A model generated the notes under the pieces. That model was given only the letters and a program-made list of their open reading frames with translations. It was not told the origin of the DNA and searched no databases. A program made the position numbers and the translations under genes. 64,000 nt of DNA from Bacteroidaceae bacterium (lineage in GTDB: Bacteria > Bacteroidota > Bacteroidia > Bacteroidales > Bacteroidaceae). Below are positions 25,485 through 35,617 of this stretch, piece by piece; position 1 is the first letter of the stretch, and each line of letters opens with the position of its first letter. The stretch spans positions 1 to 64,000 of the forward strand of contig JAFSWM010000015.1 of the NCBI GenBank assembly GCA_017444485.1. Reading direction: 5' to 3'.

Positions 25485-28400
25485 TCAGCGTGCTATTACA
25501 ACTCTGCCGCCGGAGATGTACATGCGGCCTGTTACGGGTTTCTCCACCCTGCGTCCTTGCAGGTCGTAGATGGGCTGACGCAGCGTGCCGCTGGTGATGC
25601 CCGGCATGTCGGTGGTCACCTCGCCGATGGCCGTGAGCATGTCGAAGTCGAGCACGAAGGAGCGTACCTCCGCTGCGCTGCGGGGCAGCACGAGCCAGCA
25701 CTTGTGCGTGGCGGTGATGTCGAACGGCGCACCGTCGGTGGCCCCGTAGTAGAAGCCCATGTTCGCACCCTGGTAGGTGGTGAGTTTGTAGAAGCGGTAG
25801 TCGTCAGCGCTCACGCCGCTGGCCGTAGCGAGGTTGCTGGCCGCCACGGTGCTCATACTACCTCGGAGCAGGTTCACGTCGGTGTTGGCAGCGGGCTTGT
25901 CGGACGGTGCGTAGCGGAAGGTGAGGGTGTAGTCGGTGGTGTTCACACCATCGCCGCCGTAGAGCAGCACGGGTGTGGCAGCGGGCACTGTGGTGCCGGT
26001 GGTATAGGTGGTGCCGGCAGCGATGCGCCGTGTGTCATCGGCCACGAGCGTCAGGGCCGTCAGCCCATCGGGCACAAGCCAGGCGCGCTGGTCAAAGTAG
26101 GTGCCGTAGCGGAAGCGCGAGATGGAGGTCTCGGTGGTGCGCTTGGCGAACACCTGCAGTTTGACGGTGTAACTCCCTGCTTCGATTTCCGTCTTGGTGT
26201 AGGCTTTGAAATAGCCGCCATCTGCGTTGTAAAAGTAGCCGAGATAGCGCGTGGGAGTGTTCTTGTTCTGTATCGTGGCAATGCCGTTGGCAAACGAGAT
26301 GTCCCACTGGAATTTGGTGTCGCTGTAACTGGTGCTTTGCGAGAGGTTGGTGCCAGAACCGTTGTAACCGATGTAGCGCGTGGTGCCGTTGTCGTTGTAA
26401 CTGATGGTGTAGTATTCGCCACGATCGGTGATGGTGCACAGCGTGGGCGTGCCGGTGGCTGCGCCGAGGTCGAGGATGTCGTCATCAGTGACGCTGACGG
26501 CAGCGCCGGCATACCTTGAACTCCCCGATACCCACGCTCCCAGCGCCCGCGTGGCCTCCTGGTTGACGGGCGAAGCCACGGAGCCGGTGTTTACCGTGCC
26601 GTTGAACACGATGAGGTAGTCATCGCCCGAGACGAGGTCGTCGGTGGTGTAGATACGCTCGTATTCGTCCTCGCCACTGGAGGGTGCGTTGAAGGTGAAT
26701 GTGGCTTCCGTCACGCTGCTGCTCACACCATTCTTCACGGCGATGGCTTTCAGCGTGGTCGTGGCCGTGAGGCTGAGGGCGGCGGTGTAGGTGGTGGATG
26801 ACGTGGTGGGGGCGGTGCCGTCGGTGGTGTAGTAGATCGTCGCGCCGTCATCCGCCGTGATGGTCACCGTGGCGGTGTTTCCTGCGGAGTAGGTGCCTCC
26901 CGACGGGCTGATGGTCGGGGCTGCAGGTGCTACAACGGCTGCCGTGGTTTCCTTGTAGAGTTGCACGGCATTCTCGCCCGTCGCCGCATAGTAACCGAAG
27001 CGGGTGTTGCTGTTGCTGTACCTGATGGCTCGCGTGGTGGTGGTGCTCGTGAGGCTCTGGATAACGGCGTCGCCGTTACTGAATGTGATGGTCCAGCGGG
27101 CGTTGTCGTTGATGGCAGAAGCCAATTTGGTGGTGAGCGTGGTGTTGTTGCTGCCGCTCATAGCCAGCAGGCTGTCGCCGCTGAGTGCGAAGGTGTAGGC
27201 CCCGCTCGTGCCACCGAGCGTCACGGGGTAGGCCAGCGGTGCCGCGTTGAGGTCAATGACGCCGTTGTCGATACTTACGGTAGCCCCGCTGCGGAAATTG
27301 CCCGACTTGCCGCCCAAAGCCTTGCTGTAGCCTTCGCACACGATGAGGTAGCGAACGCCGGTCTCCAATTCCTCTGCCGATGTGATTTTCTCAAAGTACT
27401 GGTGGGTGGCTGCTGTCACGGTGTAGGTCGCAGTGGCTGTTGCACTGTTTACGCCGCCCAACGTGGCGTAGGCCATGAGCGTGGTCGTGCCCGTCTCGCT
27501 GAGCGTGACGGTGGCTGTGCCGGTGCCTGCCGTGCCGGCGGTGTAGGATGTGCCGCCATCGGTGCTGTAGTAGATGGTGGCGCCGCTGGTGGCGGTGGTG
27601 ATGGTGATGGTGGTGCCCTGTGCCACGCTGCTGCCCGTGGCGGTGCTGAACACTGGTGTGGCGGGGAGTGTGGTGCCATTGGTGGTCTGCACGTAGAGTT
27701 GCGCCAGGGGAATCACGTCGCTGGGCGAGGAGGTGTAGGTGGTGAAACGCGGCGTGCCGCTGTTGTAGTTGCAACGCAGCGTGCCATAGTCGGCTGTGGT
27801 GTTGGTGATGGTGGCCGTGCCACTGCTGAAGGCAATAGTCCACACGGCAGTGCCCGTGGTGGGGGCGGTGGCTGCCGAGGTGCCGCTGATGCGCTTGGCA
27901 GCGGTGGCCTGGAGGTAGTTGGTCGTGCCATCGAAGTTGAAGGTGTAGCCGTTCTCGTTCTTGGCCATGCTGAATACGGCTACTCCGCTGACGCAGTTGA
28001 TGTCAATGTAGTTATCGGTGTTGGGAGCATAGGCCGCACCGCTGTAGTAGTGTACCGCGCTGGCTCCGCTGCCCGATGTGCGCGCAGTGGTGGTCATCGT
28101 GTAGTCATGGGTGGCGTAGTCGTCGGTGCAGTGTCCCACGAGGATAAACTTCTTTCCGTCGAGGATGGCCGCGTCGAGTTGTTCGGCAGTAGTGACGGCC
28201 TCGTAGAGGTTGGTGGCTACGGTGGGGCCGGTGTCAGCAACATTCTCCACACCTCCATTGCCCGTGGCATCGGTGCGCTGGTAGGGACTGGTGTAACTGC
28301 TGAGGCTCACGGCCTGGTCGCTGAAGTCGCCCCAGATGTGTTGCTCCAAGCCCTCGTAGTCCACAAAGGGGTTGCGGTTGCCTTGTATGCCGTAAACGGC

Positions 28401-29105
28401 CTCGTTGCGGGCAATCTCCAGATCGCTGACGGGGTCGTTCTCGGCCCAGTCGAGCAGCATTTGCAATGCCCAGGAGGAGAGAGCGGGATACTTGTTCCCC
28501 GCGAGCATGGGGCTGGACCATGTGGCCACGACGTTCTCGTTGCGCGTGACCATATAGAAGTAGATTCGTGCGAAGTCGCCTTTGTATTCGTCGTAGGGCT
28601 CAAAGACGGTGCCGCTGTAGGTGGCGAGCGTGCTGGTGCCGAGTTTGCTGTATCCGTTGGTGTAGGTGGTGCCTGCCGTCTCGCCGAAGGGGTAGTTGCT
28701 GCGCCGTGTGTTGGTGTAGCAGTCGGAGGGTATCAGGTGGAAGAGGTCGGTGTACATGGGGCTGGCCTCGTTGAACCAACTCTTGGGCATGGAGTGCTCG
28801 CGGTTGTAGCCGTCGCCCACAGCACTACCGGTGCTACCCTGGTCGGTGACGGGCGTGTAGTTGGTTTGTGGGGCGTAGCGGTCGAGGATGTAGCCGTCGG
28901 AGCGCACATCGGTGGTGGTGAAGTCGGTCCACACCTGTGTGTAAGTGCGGACGGTGACGTTCTTCGAGATGATGTCGTAGAGAGCGGTTTTCAGTGCCGC
29001 ACCCTTCTTGCCGTCGGCGGTGGTGTAGTAGCCAACTGGCACAGACTGTGCCTGCACGATGAGTGCGAGCAGGGCAAAGAGTCCGATGAGATGGAGACGT
29101 TTCAT
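25485..29105 (-). CDS. secreted endonuclease I family protein with repeat domains and sorting-like tail
   Basis: The product is 1206 residues long. A signal peptide (MKRLHLIGLFALLALIVQAQ) precedes an endonuclease I domain (about 25-290) with DGYNREHSMPKSWF near residue 98, FHLIPSDCYTNTRRSNYPFG near 122, GDFARIYFYM, and NPFVDYEGLEQHIWG; the REH histidine is the expected catalytic residue. Downstream come alternating beta domains and two chitobiase C-terminal-like segments (GATIYYSTDGG near 515, GATIYYTTDGTAPT near 772). The end (YDLQGRRVEKP..., MYISGGRVVIAR) resembles a type IX sorting tail. It probably degrades extracellular DNA or RNA at the cell surface for nutrients or biofilm control. It lies 36 bases after dnaG. 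Confidence 0.85.
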   Translation of the reverse strand: MKRLHLIGLFALLALIVQAQSVPVGYYTTADGKKGAALKTALYDIISKNVTVRTYTQVWTDFTTTDVRSDGYILDRYAPQTNYTPVTDQGSTGSAVGDGYNREHSMPKSWFNEASPMYTDLFHLIPSDCYTNTRRSNYPFGETAGTTYTNGYSKLGTSTLATYSGTVFEPYDEYKGDFARIYFYMVTRNENVVATWSSPMLAGNKYPALSSWALQMLLDWAENDPVSDLEIARNEAVYGIQGNRNPFVDYEGLEQHIWGDFSDQAVSLSSYTSPYQRTDATGNGGVENVADTGPTVATNLYEAVTTAEQLDAAILDGKKFILVGHCTDDYATHDYTMTTTARTSGSGASAVHYYSGAAYAPNTDNYIDINCVSGVAVFSMAKNENGYTFNFDGTTNYLQATAAKRISGTSAATAPTTGTAVWTIAFSSGTATITNTTADYGTLRCNYNSGTPRFTTYTSSPSDVIPLAQLYVQTTNGTTLPATPVFSTATGSSVAQGTTITITTATSGATIYYSTDGGTSYTAGTAGTGTATVTLSETGTTTLMAYATLGGVNSATATATYTVTAATHQYFEKITSAEELETGVRYLIVCEGYSKALGGKSGNFRSGATVSIDNGVIDLNAAPLAYPVTLGGTSGAYTFALSGDSLLAMSGSNNTTLTTKLASAINDNARWTITFSNGDAVIQSLTSTTTTRAIRYSNSNTRFGYYAATGENAVQLYKETTAAVVAPAAPTISPSGGTYSAGNTATVTITADDGATIYYTTDGTAPTTSSTTYTAALSLTATTTLKAIAVKNGVSSSVTEATFTFNAPSSGEDEYERIYTTDDLVSGDDYLIVFNGTVNTGSVASPVNQEATRALGAWVSGSSRYAGAAVSVTDDDILDLGAATGTPTLCTITDRGEYYTISYNDNGTTRYIGYNGSGTNLSQSTSYSDTKFQWDISFANGIATIQNKNTPTRYLGYFYNADGGYFKAYTKTEIEAGSYTVKLQVFAKRTTETSISRFRYGTYFDQRAWLVPDGLTALTLVADDTRRIAAGTTYTTGTTVPAATPVLLYGGDGVNTTDYTLTFRYAPSDKPAANTDVNLLRGSMSTVAASNLATASGVSADDYRFYKLTTYQGANMGFYYGATDGAPFDITATHKCWLVLPRSAAEVRSFVLDFDMLTAIGEVTTDMPGITSGTLRQPIYDLQGRRVEKPVTGRMYISGGRVVIAR

Positions 29106-29141
29106 GGCGGTGAGGTTTCTGCTTGTGAGGGGTTTGTATCT

Positions 29142-31199
29142 TTACTTCACCACGCGGTCGAGGGCTTTGCCAAACTGTTCCACGATGGCGGAGAGTGATT
29201 TGATTTCGTTGAGTATGGCGAGCGTCTTGCTCATGTCGGCGCGCGCCTCGGGGGTGAGCAGCAGGCGTTGCTTTTCCTTGACGCGGGCGGAGAGTATGAA
29301 GTACTTGAGTGTGTTGAGTTGCAGGCTGACGAGTTCGGGCAGCCGGTCTTTCTCCTCGGTGTAGCCCGCGAGTTGGCTGGGGCTGAGCATCTCGAAGTCG
29401 CTCTCCTGCTGCGCTGCAAAGGCGCTGACGGCGGGGTCGGGGTGGTGCATGAAGTAGGTGGCGGCGCGCCAATTCTCTTGCCCTGCCATCTGCGCTCCCT
29501 CGGTGATGATGACGGCGGCGACGGGGGTAGTGGGTATGATGCCGTCGGCGGCGAGGTCTTGTGCGATGTATTGCGCCACGGTGATGGCGGGCGGCCCAGG
29601 GTCAAGCGTCCGTTCGCCGTGGCGCACCACGATGGCCGCCACTTGCAGCTCCTGACGCTGAATGTTGGTGTCGGCGGCGGTGTCGGTGGCGCGTTGTATG
29701 CTTTGCTGTGTCTGCCTAGCCTCCTCGGCCTCTGCTGCCGCTTGCGCTGCCGCCTGCGCGTCAAAGGGCGGAACGCTGCCTGATGAAGGCGTGGCGGAGG
29801 ATACTGTCGTGGCGCTGGCCTCGGGCACGGCAGCACCTGTGGCGACACGTGTTGCTTCGGCCTCACGCTGTTGCCGCTCGCGAACGGCACGGCTGCGGCG
29901 CAACTTCGTGATTTCTGTCAGGACGAGTTGCTCGCCCACCTGCATCATGGCGGCGCACTCGCGCACATACATTTGGCGTACCAGGGCATCGGGGATGACG
30001 CTGATGCTCTGCACGATGTTGGCAATGATGCCGGCACGGCGTGTAGGGTCGCTGCCAGCGTCTTTCATGAGCAGCGAGGTCTTGAAACTGATGAAGTCCT
30101 GCTCGTGCTCGGCAATAAAACTGCGAAACTCTTCGGCGGTGTGGCTCCGTGCAAAACTGTCAGGGTCTTCGCCGTTGGGCAGCAGGAGCACCTTGATGTT
30201 CATGCCGCCTGCCAGGAGCATGTCGATGCCTCGCAGGGATGCCTTGATGCCGGCCTCGTCGCCGTCGTAGAGGATGGTGATGTTGCGCGTGAAGCGTCCC
30301 AGTAGCCTGATCTGTCCCTCGGTGAGTGCTGTGCCGCTCGAGGCCACGACGTTCTCGATGCCGCTCTGGTGCATCTGCATCACGTCGGTGTAGCCCTCCA
30401 CCAGGTAGCAGCGGTCGTGGCGAGCGATGGCCTGCTTGGCGAGGTACAAGCCGTAGAGTTCGCGGCTCTTGTTGTAGATGAGCGAGTCGGGGCTGTTCAC
30501 GTATTTGCCCACGTTCTTGCTCTTCTCGCCCAGTATGCGTCCGCCAAAGGCCACCACGCGTCCGCTCACGGTGTGCACGGGAAAGATGACACGCCCGTGG
30601 TAGCGATCTACCAGCCGCCCGCTCTCCGTCTTGAAGCAGAGGCCGGTCTGGAGCAGGTATTCTTCCTTATAGCCCTTAGCCATGGCCTCCGCACTCATTG
30701 AGAAACCGCGCCGGTCGGGGCAGAAACCGAGTTGGAACTTGCGTATTGTGTCGTCGCGGAAACCGCGTGAGCGGAAATAGGGTAGGCCTACTGACACACC
30801 GTCTGCGTCGTTGCGCAGGCAGTCGGCGAACCAGTCGCGCGCCCACTCGTTGAGCACGAACATACTCTCGCGGTCGCTCTGTGCAGATTTCTCCTCATCG
30901 GTCAGTTCCTTGTCGTGCACCTCAATGCCGTACTTCTTGCCAAGCCACTTGATGGCCTCGGGATAGGTAAGTTGCTCGTGCTTCATCAGGAACCCCACCG
31001 CGTCGCCGCCCTGTCCGCAGGCGAAACATTTGCAAACCTGGCGCGCGGGAGAGACAAAGAACGACGGCGTCTTGTCGTCGTGGAACGGACACAAACCCTT
31101 GTAGTTGACGCCCGCCTTGCGCAAAGGTACAAACTGCCGTACCACATCGACGATGTCGGTGGCGGACAGCACGCGGTCTATGGTGGCACGGTCAATCAT
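29142..31199 (-). CDS. dnaG: DNA primase
   Basis: The product is 685 residues long from the ATG at 31199 (MIDRATIDRVLSATDIVDVV); a longer frame from 31337 adds a segment that crosses the promoter. The CHC2 zinc finger (CPFHDDKTPSF...CFACGQGGD), RNA-polymerase core and TOPRIM segment (YLVEGYTDVMQMHQSG, ILYDGDEAG) are all present. It makes RNA primers for replication. The C-terminal 250 residues are alanine- and glutamine-rich and then helical, as expected for the helicase-binding part. Confidence 0.95.
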   Translation of the reverse strand: MIDRATIDRVLSATDIVDVVRQFVPLRKAGVNYKGLCPFHDDKTPSFFVSPARQVCKCFACGQGGDAVGFLMKHEQLTYPEAIKWLGKKYGIEVHDKELTDEEKSAQSDRESMFVLNEWARDWFADCLRNDADGVSVGLPYFRSRGFRDDTIRKFQLGFCPDRRGFSMSAEAMAKGYKEEYLLQTGLCFKTESGRLVDRYHGRVIFPVHTVSGRVVAFGGRILGEKSKNVGKYVNSPDSLIYNKSRELYGLYLAKQAIARHDRCYLVEGYTDVMQMHQSGIENVVASSGTALTEGQIRLLGRFTRNITILYDGDEAGIKASLRGIDMLLAGGMNIKVLLLPNGEDPDSFARSHTAEEFRSFIAEHEQDFISFKTSLLMKDAGSDPTRRAGIIANIVQSISVIPDALVRQMYVRECAAMMQVGEQLVLTEITKLRRSRAVRERQQREAEATRVATGAAVPEASATTVSSATPSSGSVPPFDAQAAAQAAAEAEEARQTQQSIQRATDTAADTNIQRQELQVAAIVVRHGERTLDPGPPAITVAQYIAQDLAADGIIPTTPVAAVIITEGAQMAGQENWRAATYFMHHPDPAVSAFAAQQESDFEMLSPSQLAGYTEEKDRLPELVSLQLNTLKYFILSARVKEKQRLLLTPEARADMSKTLAILNEIKSLSAIVEQFGKALDRVVK

Positions 31200-31238
31200 T
31201 CGCTGCGAAGGAAGCCGAATTTTCTCTGCAAGGGTGGG

Positions 31239-31246
31239 CAAAAGTA
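31239..31246 (-). promoter_or_regulatory. -7 element for dnaG
   Basis: CAAAAGTA on the plus strand is TACTTTTG on the minus strand, about 40 bases before the dnaG start. No clear TTG was found at the expected distance. Confidence 0.45.
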
Positions 31247-31344
31247 AGGAAAAAATCGAAAGCCTGCCCCATAGCGTATTGTTTTTCAGTGTCAGAGAAA
31301 CACAAACAATAGCAAACGCCTCTGTCACCCCGCTCATATAAAAG

Positions 31345-31378
31345 CGGGAACGCCACCTTGAAGAAAGGGGCGTTCCCG
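31345..31378 (-). terminator. hairpin between aspS and dnaG
   Basis: CGGGAACGCC (31345-31354) pairs exactly with GGCGTTCCCG (31369-31378), about 60 bases after the aspS stop. It likely ends aspS transcription; there is no strong U tract. Confidence 0.6.
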
Positions 31379-31439
31379 AGATTTTGTGCCTGGCGGAGCG
31401 AAGATGATACCTGGGCCTGCCAGTCTCGTCGCGCTGCGC

Positions 31440-33215
31440 TTACGGCTGTTGCGGCTCGGCAGGGGCCAGGGCTATCTGCAACTCGTCGAGTTGAGCCTGC
31501 GCCACGGGAGCGGGAGCATCAAGCATCACGTCGCGTCCGGCGTTGTTCTTGGGGAAGGCGATGACGTCGCGAATGCTGTCGAGGCCGGCGAAGAGCGACA
31601 CGAAGCGGTCAAGCCCGTAGGCCAGCCCGCCGTGGGGCGGTGCGCCGTACTTGAAGGCGTTCATCAGGAAGCCAAATTGGGCCTGCGCCTGTTCGGGTGT
31701 GAAGCCGAGGATGTCGAAAATCTTGGCCTGGAGCACCGCGTCGTGGATACGGATGGAGCCGCCGCCTACTTCCACGCCGTTGCACACCATGTCGTAGGCG
31801 TTGGCCTTCACACTGGCGGGATCGGTGTCGAGGAGCGGCACGTCCTCGGGTTTGGGGGCGGTGAAGGGGTGGTGCATCGCCATGAGGCGCTGCTGCTCGT
31901 CGCTCCACTCAAACATGGGGAAGTCCACCACCCAAAGCAGGGCGAATTTGTTCTTGTCTCTCAGCCCGAGCCTGCCGCCCATCAGCAGGCGCAGTTCACA
32001 GAGTTGCTTGCGTGTGCGATTGGCTTCGTCACCGCTCATGATGAGGATGAGGTCGCCAGCGGTGGCTTGCATCTTCTCCTTGAGGGCAGCGAGCGTCTCG
32101 GGCGAATAGAACTTATCAACGCTCGACTTCACGGTGCCGTCGTCTGCCACACGGGCATAAACGAGGCCCTTAGCGCCGATCTGCGGCGAACGAACAAAGG
32201 CAGTGAGTTCGTCTAACTGCTTACGCGTGTAGGAGGCGCAGCCGGGTACGCAGATGCCGCCGATGTAGGCCGCGCTGTTGAATACTCCGAAGTCGCCCGT
32301 GCCTTTCAGTACATCGGCCAGTTCAACGAATTCCATGCCAAAGCGCATGTCGGGCTTGTCGGAGCCGAAGCGACGCATGCACTCCTCCCACGAAAGGCGC
32401 AGGAAGGGCGTGTCGCCGAGGTCGGTGCCGCGAACGGTGCGGAACAGGTGCTTGGTGAGGCCCTCAAACACACGAATGATGTCGTCTTGCTCCACGAAAC
32501 TCATCTCGCAGTCAATCTGCGTGAACTCGGGCTGGCGGTCGGCACGCAGGTCCTCGTCGCGGAAACATTTCACGATTTGGAAGTACTTGTCCATGCCCGC
32601 CACCATCAGCAGTTGCTTGAGCGTCTGCGGACTCTGCGGCAAGGCGTAGAATGAGCCAGGGTTCATGCGCGAAGGAACAATGAAGTCGCGTGCCCCCTCG
32701 GGCGTGCTGCCCACCAGCACAGGCGTTTCGATCTCCAGGAAGCCCTCGCTGTCGAGGTAGCGGCGCGTTTCTAAACAAAACTTGTGGCGCAGTTCAAGGT
32801 TGCGACGCACTGGCTCGCGGCGCAGGTCGAGATAGCGATACTTCATGCGCAGGTCGTCGCCACCATCGGTGTGTTCCTCAATGGTGAAAGGCGGTGTGAG
32901 CGCTTCGTTGAGCACGCGCAGTTCGGTCACGGTGATTTCAATGTCGCCCGTAGGCATCTTGTCGTTCTTTGAGAAGCGCTCGCCCACGGTGCCCGTGGCT
33001 TGCAGCACGAACTCGCGCCCCATCTTGTTGGCGCGGTCGCAAAGTGCGGCGTCGGTCTCCTGGTTGAATACAAGTTGGGTGATGCCGTAACGGTCGCGCA
33101 GGTCGATGAACGTCATGCCGCCCATCTTGCGCACGCGCTGCACCCAGCCACTCAGTGTCACTGTCTTTCCTGCGTCGGTGAGCCGCAACTCACCGCAGGT
33201 GTGGGTCCTATACAT
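31440..33215 (-). CDS. aspS: aspartate--tRNA ligase
   Basis: The product is 591 residues long from ATG 33215 ([20 protein letters not shown]); the frame is open to 33317 but that extension lacks conservation features. Domains: N-terminal OB fold ([24 protein letters not shown]), class II catalytic core with [18 protein letters not shown] (motif 2), the bacterial GAD insert, and motif 3 near [15 protein letters not shown]. It charges tRNA-Asp. Confidence 0.95.
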   Translation of the reverse strand: MYRTHTCGELRLTDAGKTVTLSGWVQRVRKMGGMTFIDLRDRYGITQLVFNQETDAALCDRANKMGREFVLQATGTVGERFSKNDKMPTGDIEITVTELRVLNEALTPPFTIEEHTDGGDDLRMKYRYLDLRREPVRRNLELRHKFCLETRRYLDSEGFLEIETPVLVGSTPEGARDFIVPSRMNPGSFYALPQSPQTLKQLLMVAGMDKYFQIVKCFRDEDLRADRQPEFTQIDCEMSFVEQDDIIRVFEGLTKHLFRTVRGTDLGDTPFLRLSWEECMRRFGSDKPDMRFGMEFVELADVLKGTGDFGVFNSAAYIGGICVPGCASYTRKQLDELTAFVRSPQIGAKGLVYARVADDGTVKSSVDKFYSPETLAALKEKMQATAGDLILIMSGDEANRTRKQLCELRLLMGGRLGLRDKNKFALLWVVDFPMFEWSDEQQRLMAMHHPFTAPKPEDVPLLDTDPASVKANAYDMVCNGVEVGGGSIRIHDAVLQAKIFDILGFTPEQAQAQFGFLMNAFKYGAPPHGGLAYGLDRFVSLFAGLDSIRDVIAFPKNNAGRDVMLDAPAPVAQAQLDELQIALAPAEPQQP

Positions 33216-33338
33216 GTTATAATAAGGTATGAAGAGGTTTTGTGGAATGTCTTGCAGGGTGTGACCATACTCGCCGAGGAATGTGTCCCGAAGGAAAACG
33301 TCAGCGCGAAATGGCACGCCAAGTCATTAAAAAACGCG

Positions 33339-33346
33339 CAAAAGTA
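33339..33346 (-). promoter_or_regulatory. -7 element for aspS
   Basis: Plus-strand CAAAAGTA is TACTTTTG on the minus strand. It predicts a leader of about 115 bases before the aspS ATG. Confidence 0.45.
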
Positions 33347-33405
33347 CGCATTTCCCCGTGTTTGGCACTGCGCTGTGCTTGATTTTCCGTTTGTGGACGC
33401 ACGAC

Positions 33406-33436
33406 AAAGCCGCTACGCACACGGCGTGGCGGCTTT
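33406..33436 (-). terminator. hairpin downstream of nadD
   Basis: AAAGCCGCTACGC (33406-33418) pairs with GCGTGGCGGCTTT (33424-33436) with one wobble and a five-base loop, 24 bases after the nadD stop. On the minus strand the hairpin ends in TTT. Confidence 0.65.
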
Positions 33437-33459
33437 GGTTGGGGATGAGAACAGCCCTG

Positions 33460-34047
33460 TTAATGGGAAACAGTACTACTGCTGTAGAAGCCCGATTGCA
33501 GGATGGCTTGGAGCGCAGCGGGCGGGATGGCGTCTGCACAATCTTCGCCCCGAGCGAGGCGGCGGCGGATATCCGTGCTGCTGTAAGGGAACAGCGGGGC
33601 GGGCATGAGCGTGACGCCGCACGGAAGGTTATCGCTTTCGATGGGAAAGCCCGTGCGGGGATAGACGAGTAGGGGAAAGTGGCGTAGGATCCAGTCGTGG
33701 CGTGCCCAGCGGTCGAAGCAGAGCCAATTGTCTGCGCCGATGGCGAGGGCAAATTGCTTATCGGGGTAGGCTGCGCGCAATGCCGTGAGCGTCTGCCAGG
33801 TATAGGAAGGAAGGGGCAAGTCGAATTCGAATCCGCTTGCCGAGATGCCCTCAATGTCTGTGCAGGCCAGTGTCGCCCATTGCAGGCGCGACTGCTCGTC
33901 AGCCAAGTTGTGGGCCGCCTTGAGCGGATTGTGGGGAGACACCATCAGCCACGTCTCGTCGGCGTAGCCATGCTCCACCATCCAGCGTGCGAGGCTGGTG
34001 TGCCCGATGTGTACGGGGTTGAACGAACCGCCGAGAAGGGCCGTCAT
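33460..34047 (-). CDS. nadD: nicotinate-nucleotide adenylyltransferase
   Basis: The product is 195 residues long. The start at 34047 gives MTALLGGSFNPVHIGHTSLA, the nucleotidyltransferase HxGH loop; a longer frame to 34404 lies inside gmk and is a shadow. SPHNPLK, IGADNW and SSTDIRRRLARG near the C-terminus complete the family marks. It makes NaAD from nicotinate mononucleotide and ATP. Its ATG overlaps the gmk stop (ATGA), so the two are coupled. Confidence 0.95.
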   Translation of the reverse strand: MTALLGGSFNPVHIGHTSLARWMVEHGYADETWLMVSPHNPLKAAHNLADEQSRLQWATLACTDIEGISASGFEFDLPLPSYTWQTLTALRAAYPDKQFALAIGADNWLCFDRWARHDWILRHFPLLVYPRTGFPIESDNLPCGVTLMPAPLFPYSSTDIRRRLARGEDCADAIPPAALQAILQSGFYSSSTVSH

Positions 34048-34610
34048 GGAAGGGAAAGGAATTGGTGGAGTGTGCTGGCCACCTCCCGCTTCGCGGTTTC
34101 GAGATCGTCGTTCACGATACGCCGGTCGAAGCGCGGGGCGAAACCCAGTTCGTATTCGGCACGCTCGATGCGCGTCTGTATCACCTCGGGGCTGTCTGTG
34201 CCACGCTGTTCGAGGCGGCGGCGCAATTCGGCAACGCTTGGCGGCTGGATGAAGATGGTGAGGGCCCGTTCGCCGTAGAGTTTCTTGACGTTCTCTGCAC
34301 CGATGACGTCGAGGTCGAGCACCACGTCTTTGCCAGATGCCAGCAAGCGGTCCACCTCGCTGCGGAGCGTGCCGTAGTAGCGTCCGGGGTACACCTCGCA
34401 CCACTCGATAAACTCTCCTGCGTCAATGCGGCGGCGCATCTCGTCGCTACTGAGGAAATAGTACTCCACGCCATCGCGTTCTTGCCCGCGCGGGGGGCGA
34501 CTCGTGGCGGAGACGGAGAAGGTCAGGCGGGGAAACTCCCTCATGGCATGAGCAATGAGTGTGCTCTTGCCGCTGCCGCTCGGGGCACAGAATACAATGA
34601 GTTTAGACAT
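34044..34610 (-). CDS. gmk: guanylate kinase
   Basis: The product is 188 residues long. LIVFCAPSGSGKSTLIAH is the P-loop; FSVSATSRPPRGQERDGVEY and FIEWCEVYPGRYYGT form the GMP-binding part. It phosphorylates GMP to GDP. It follows yicC by 24 bases and overlaps nadD by four. Confidence 0.95.
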   Translation of the reverse strand: MSKLIVFCAPSGSGKSTLIAHAMREFPRLTFSVSATSRPPRGQERDGVEYYFLSSDEMRRRIDAGEFIEWCEVYPGRYYGTLRSEVDRLLASGKDVVLDLDVIGAENVKKLYGERALTIFIQPPSVAELRRRLEQRGTDSPEVIQTRIERAEYELGFAPRFDRRIVNDDLETAKREVASTLHQFLSLP

Positions 34611-34634
34611 GGCTGCGGGAATGGCTTTTCGGTG

Positions 34635-35510
34635 TTATAAGACGTTGAGTACTTGCTCCTTGATCTGTTCCAGTTCGTCCTTCATCCGCACCACAAGGTT
34701 TTGCATCTCGGCTTGGTTGCTTTTCGAGCCAGTGGTGTTGATCTCGCGTCCCATTTCTTGTGCGATGAAGCCGAGTTTTTTGCCCTGCCCTTCCCCCTCG
34801 GCCATCGTGGTGCGAAAATAAGCGAGGTGGTTGGCGAGCCGTTGCTTCTCTTCGCTGATGTCAAGTTTCTCAATATAGAAGATGAGTTCCTGCTCCAGGC
34901 GTCCACGGTCGTAGTCCACGCCTTTGATCTCGGCCAGTCGCTCTTCAAGCCTCTGGCGTATCTTTTCGGTGCGTTGCTGCTCGTAGGGTTCTATGGCCTG
35001 CATCAGCGAGGCGATGTTGGAGAGTTTCTCCTCAAACTTATGTTGCAGTGCCTCTCCCTCCTGGCGGCGGAATTCCTCGAGGCGCGCCGCGGCTTGTCGT
35101 AACGCTTGGCAGACCGCGTCCCATTCCTCTGCGCTGAGTTCTTCCTCGGCTTGGGCGGTGAAGGTGTCGGGTAGGCGTATGATGATGTTCCAGGGGTTGG
35201 TGGGGTAGGGCAGGCCGCACTGCGTGCTCACATCTTGGAGTTGCGCCGAATAGGCAGCGATGGCGGCGGCATTGAGGTGCGCGGCGGTTTTGGCAGGAGC
35301 GTCCTCGGTCCATACGGAGACCTCAGCCTTGCCGCGCACAAGCAACGGAGTGAGCAGGCGGCGCATTTCCATCTCGCGCTCGTGGTAGAGGTGGGGCACG
35401 CGCAGCAAGAGGTCGAGAGTCTTACTGTTCAGCGTGCGGATCTCGGCGTGTATCTTCTTGTCGGCAAAGGTCACGGTGGCTTTGCCATAGCCAGTCATGG
35501 AGAGTATCAT
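34635..35510 (-). CDS. yicC: YicC family protein (endoribonuclease)
   Basis: The product is 291 residues long from ATG 35510 (MILSMTGYGKATVTFADKK); 12 further in-frame codons upstream are unlikely to be used. The C-terminus FIAQEMGREINTTGSKSN is the DUF1732/YicC signature. Relatives (YicC, YloC) cut RNA and influence small-RNA stability. The order yicC-gmk-nadD is common in Bacteroidales. Confidence 0.9.
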   Translation of the reverse strand: MILSMTGYGKATVTFADKKIHAEIRTLNSKTLDLLLRVPHLYHEREMEMRRLLTPLLVRGKAEVSVWTEDAPAKTAAHLNAAAIAAYSAQLQDVSTQCGLPYPTNPWNIIIRLPDTFTAQAEEELSAEEWDAVCQALRQAAARLEEFRRQEGEALQHKFEEKLSNIASLMQAIEPYEQQRTEKIRQRLEERLAEIKGVDYDRGRLEQELIFYIEKLDISEEKQRLANHLAYFRTTMAEGEGQGKKLGFIAQEMGREINTTGSKSNQAEMQNLVVRMKDELEQIKEQVLNVL

Positions 35511-35537
35511 GGGGGTGTGTGGGTTTGTTGCTATGAA

Positions 35538-35595
35538 AAGACGCAAAGAGACGTGCAGTGGTAGCGTTGAACTCCTTGGCGTTTCTTTGCGTCTT
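35538..35595 (-). terminator. inverted repeat between rpoD and yicC
   Basis: AAGACGCAAAGA (35538-35549) pairs exactly with TCTTTGCGTCTT (35584-35595), about 20 bases after the rpoD stop, with a 34-base loop. On the minus strand the hairpin ends in TCTT plus TTC; a terminator or attenuator is plausible. Confidence 0.5.
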
Positions 35596-35617
35596 GTTTG
35601 TAAGATAGACTTAGTTC

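Noticed and set aside
26961..29198. A 745-codon plus-strand frame
   Set aside because: It is the antisense shadow of the endonuclease gene and is a low-complexity Gly/Val/Ala translation with no motif.
34048..34404. Longer nadD with 119 extra N-terminal residues
   Set aside because: The extension lies within gmk in another frame and is Arg-rich shadow sequence; the HxGH fold begins at 34047.
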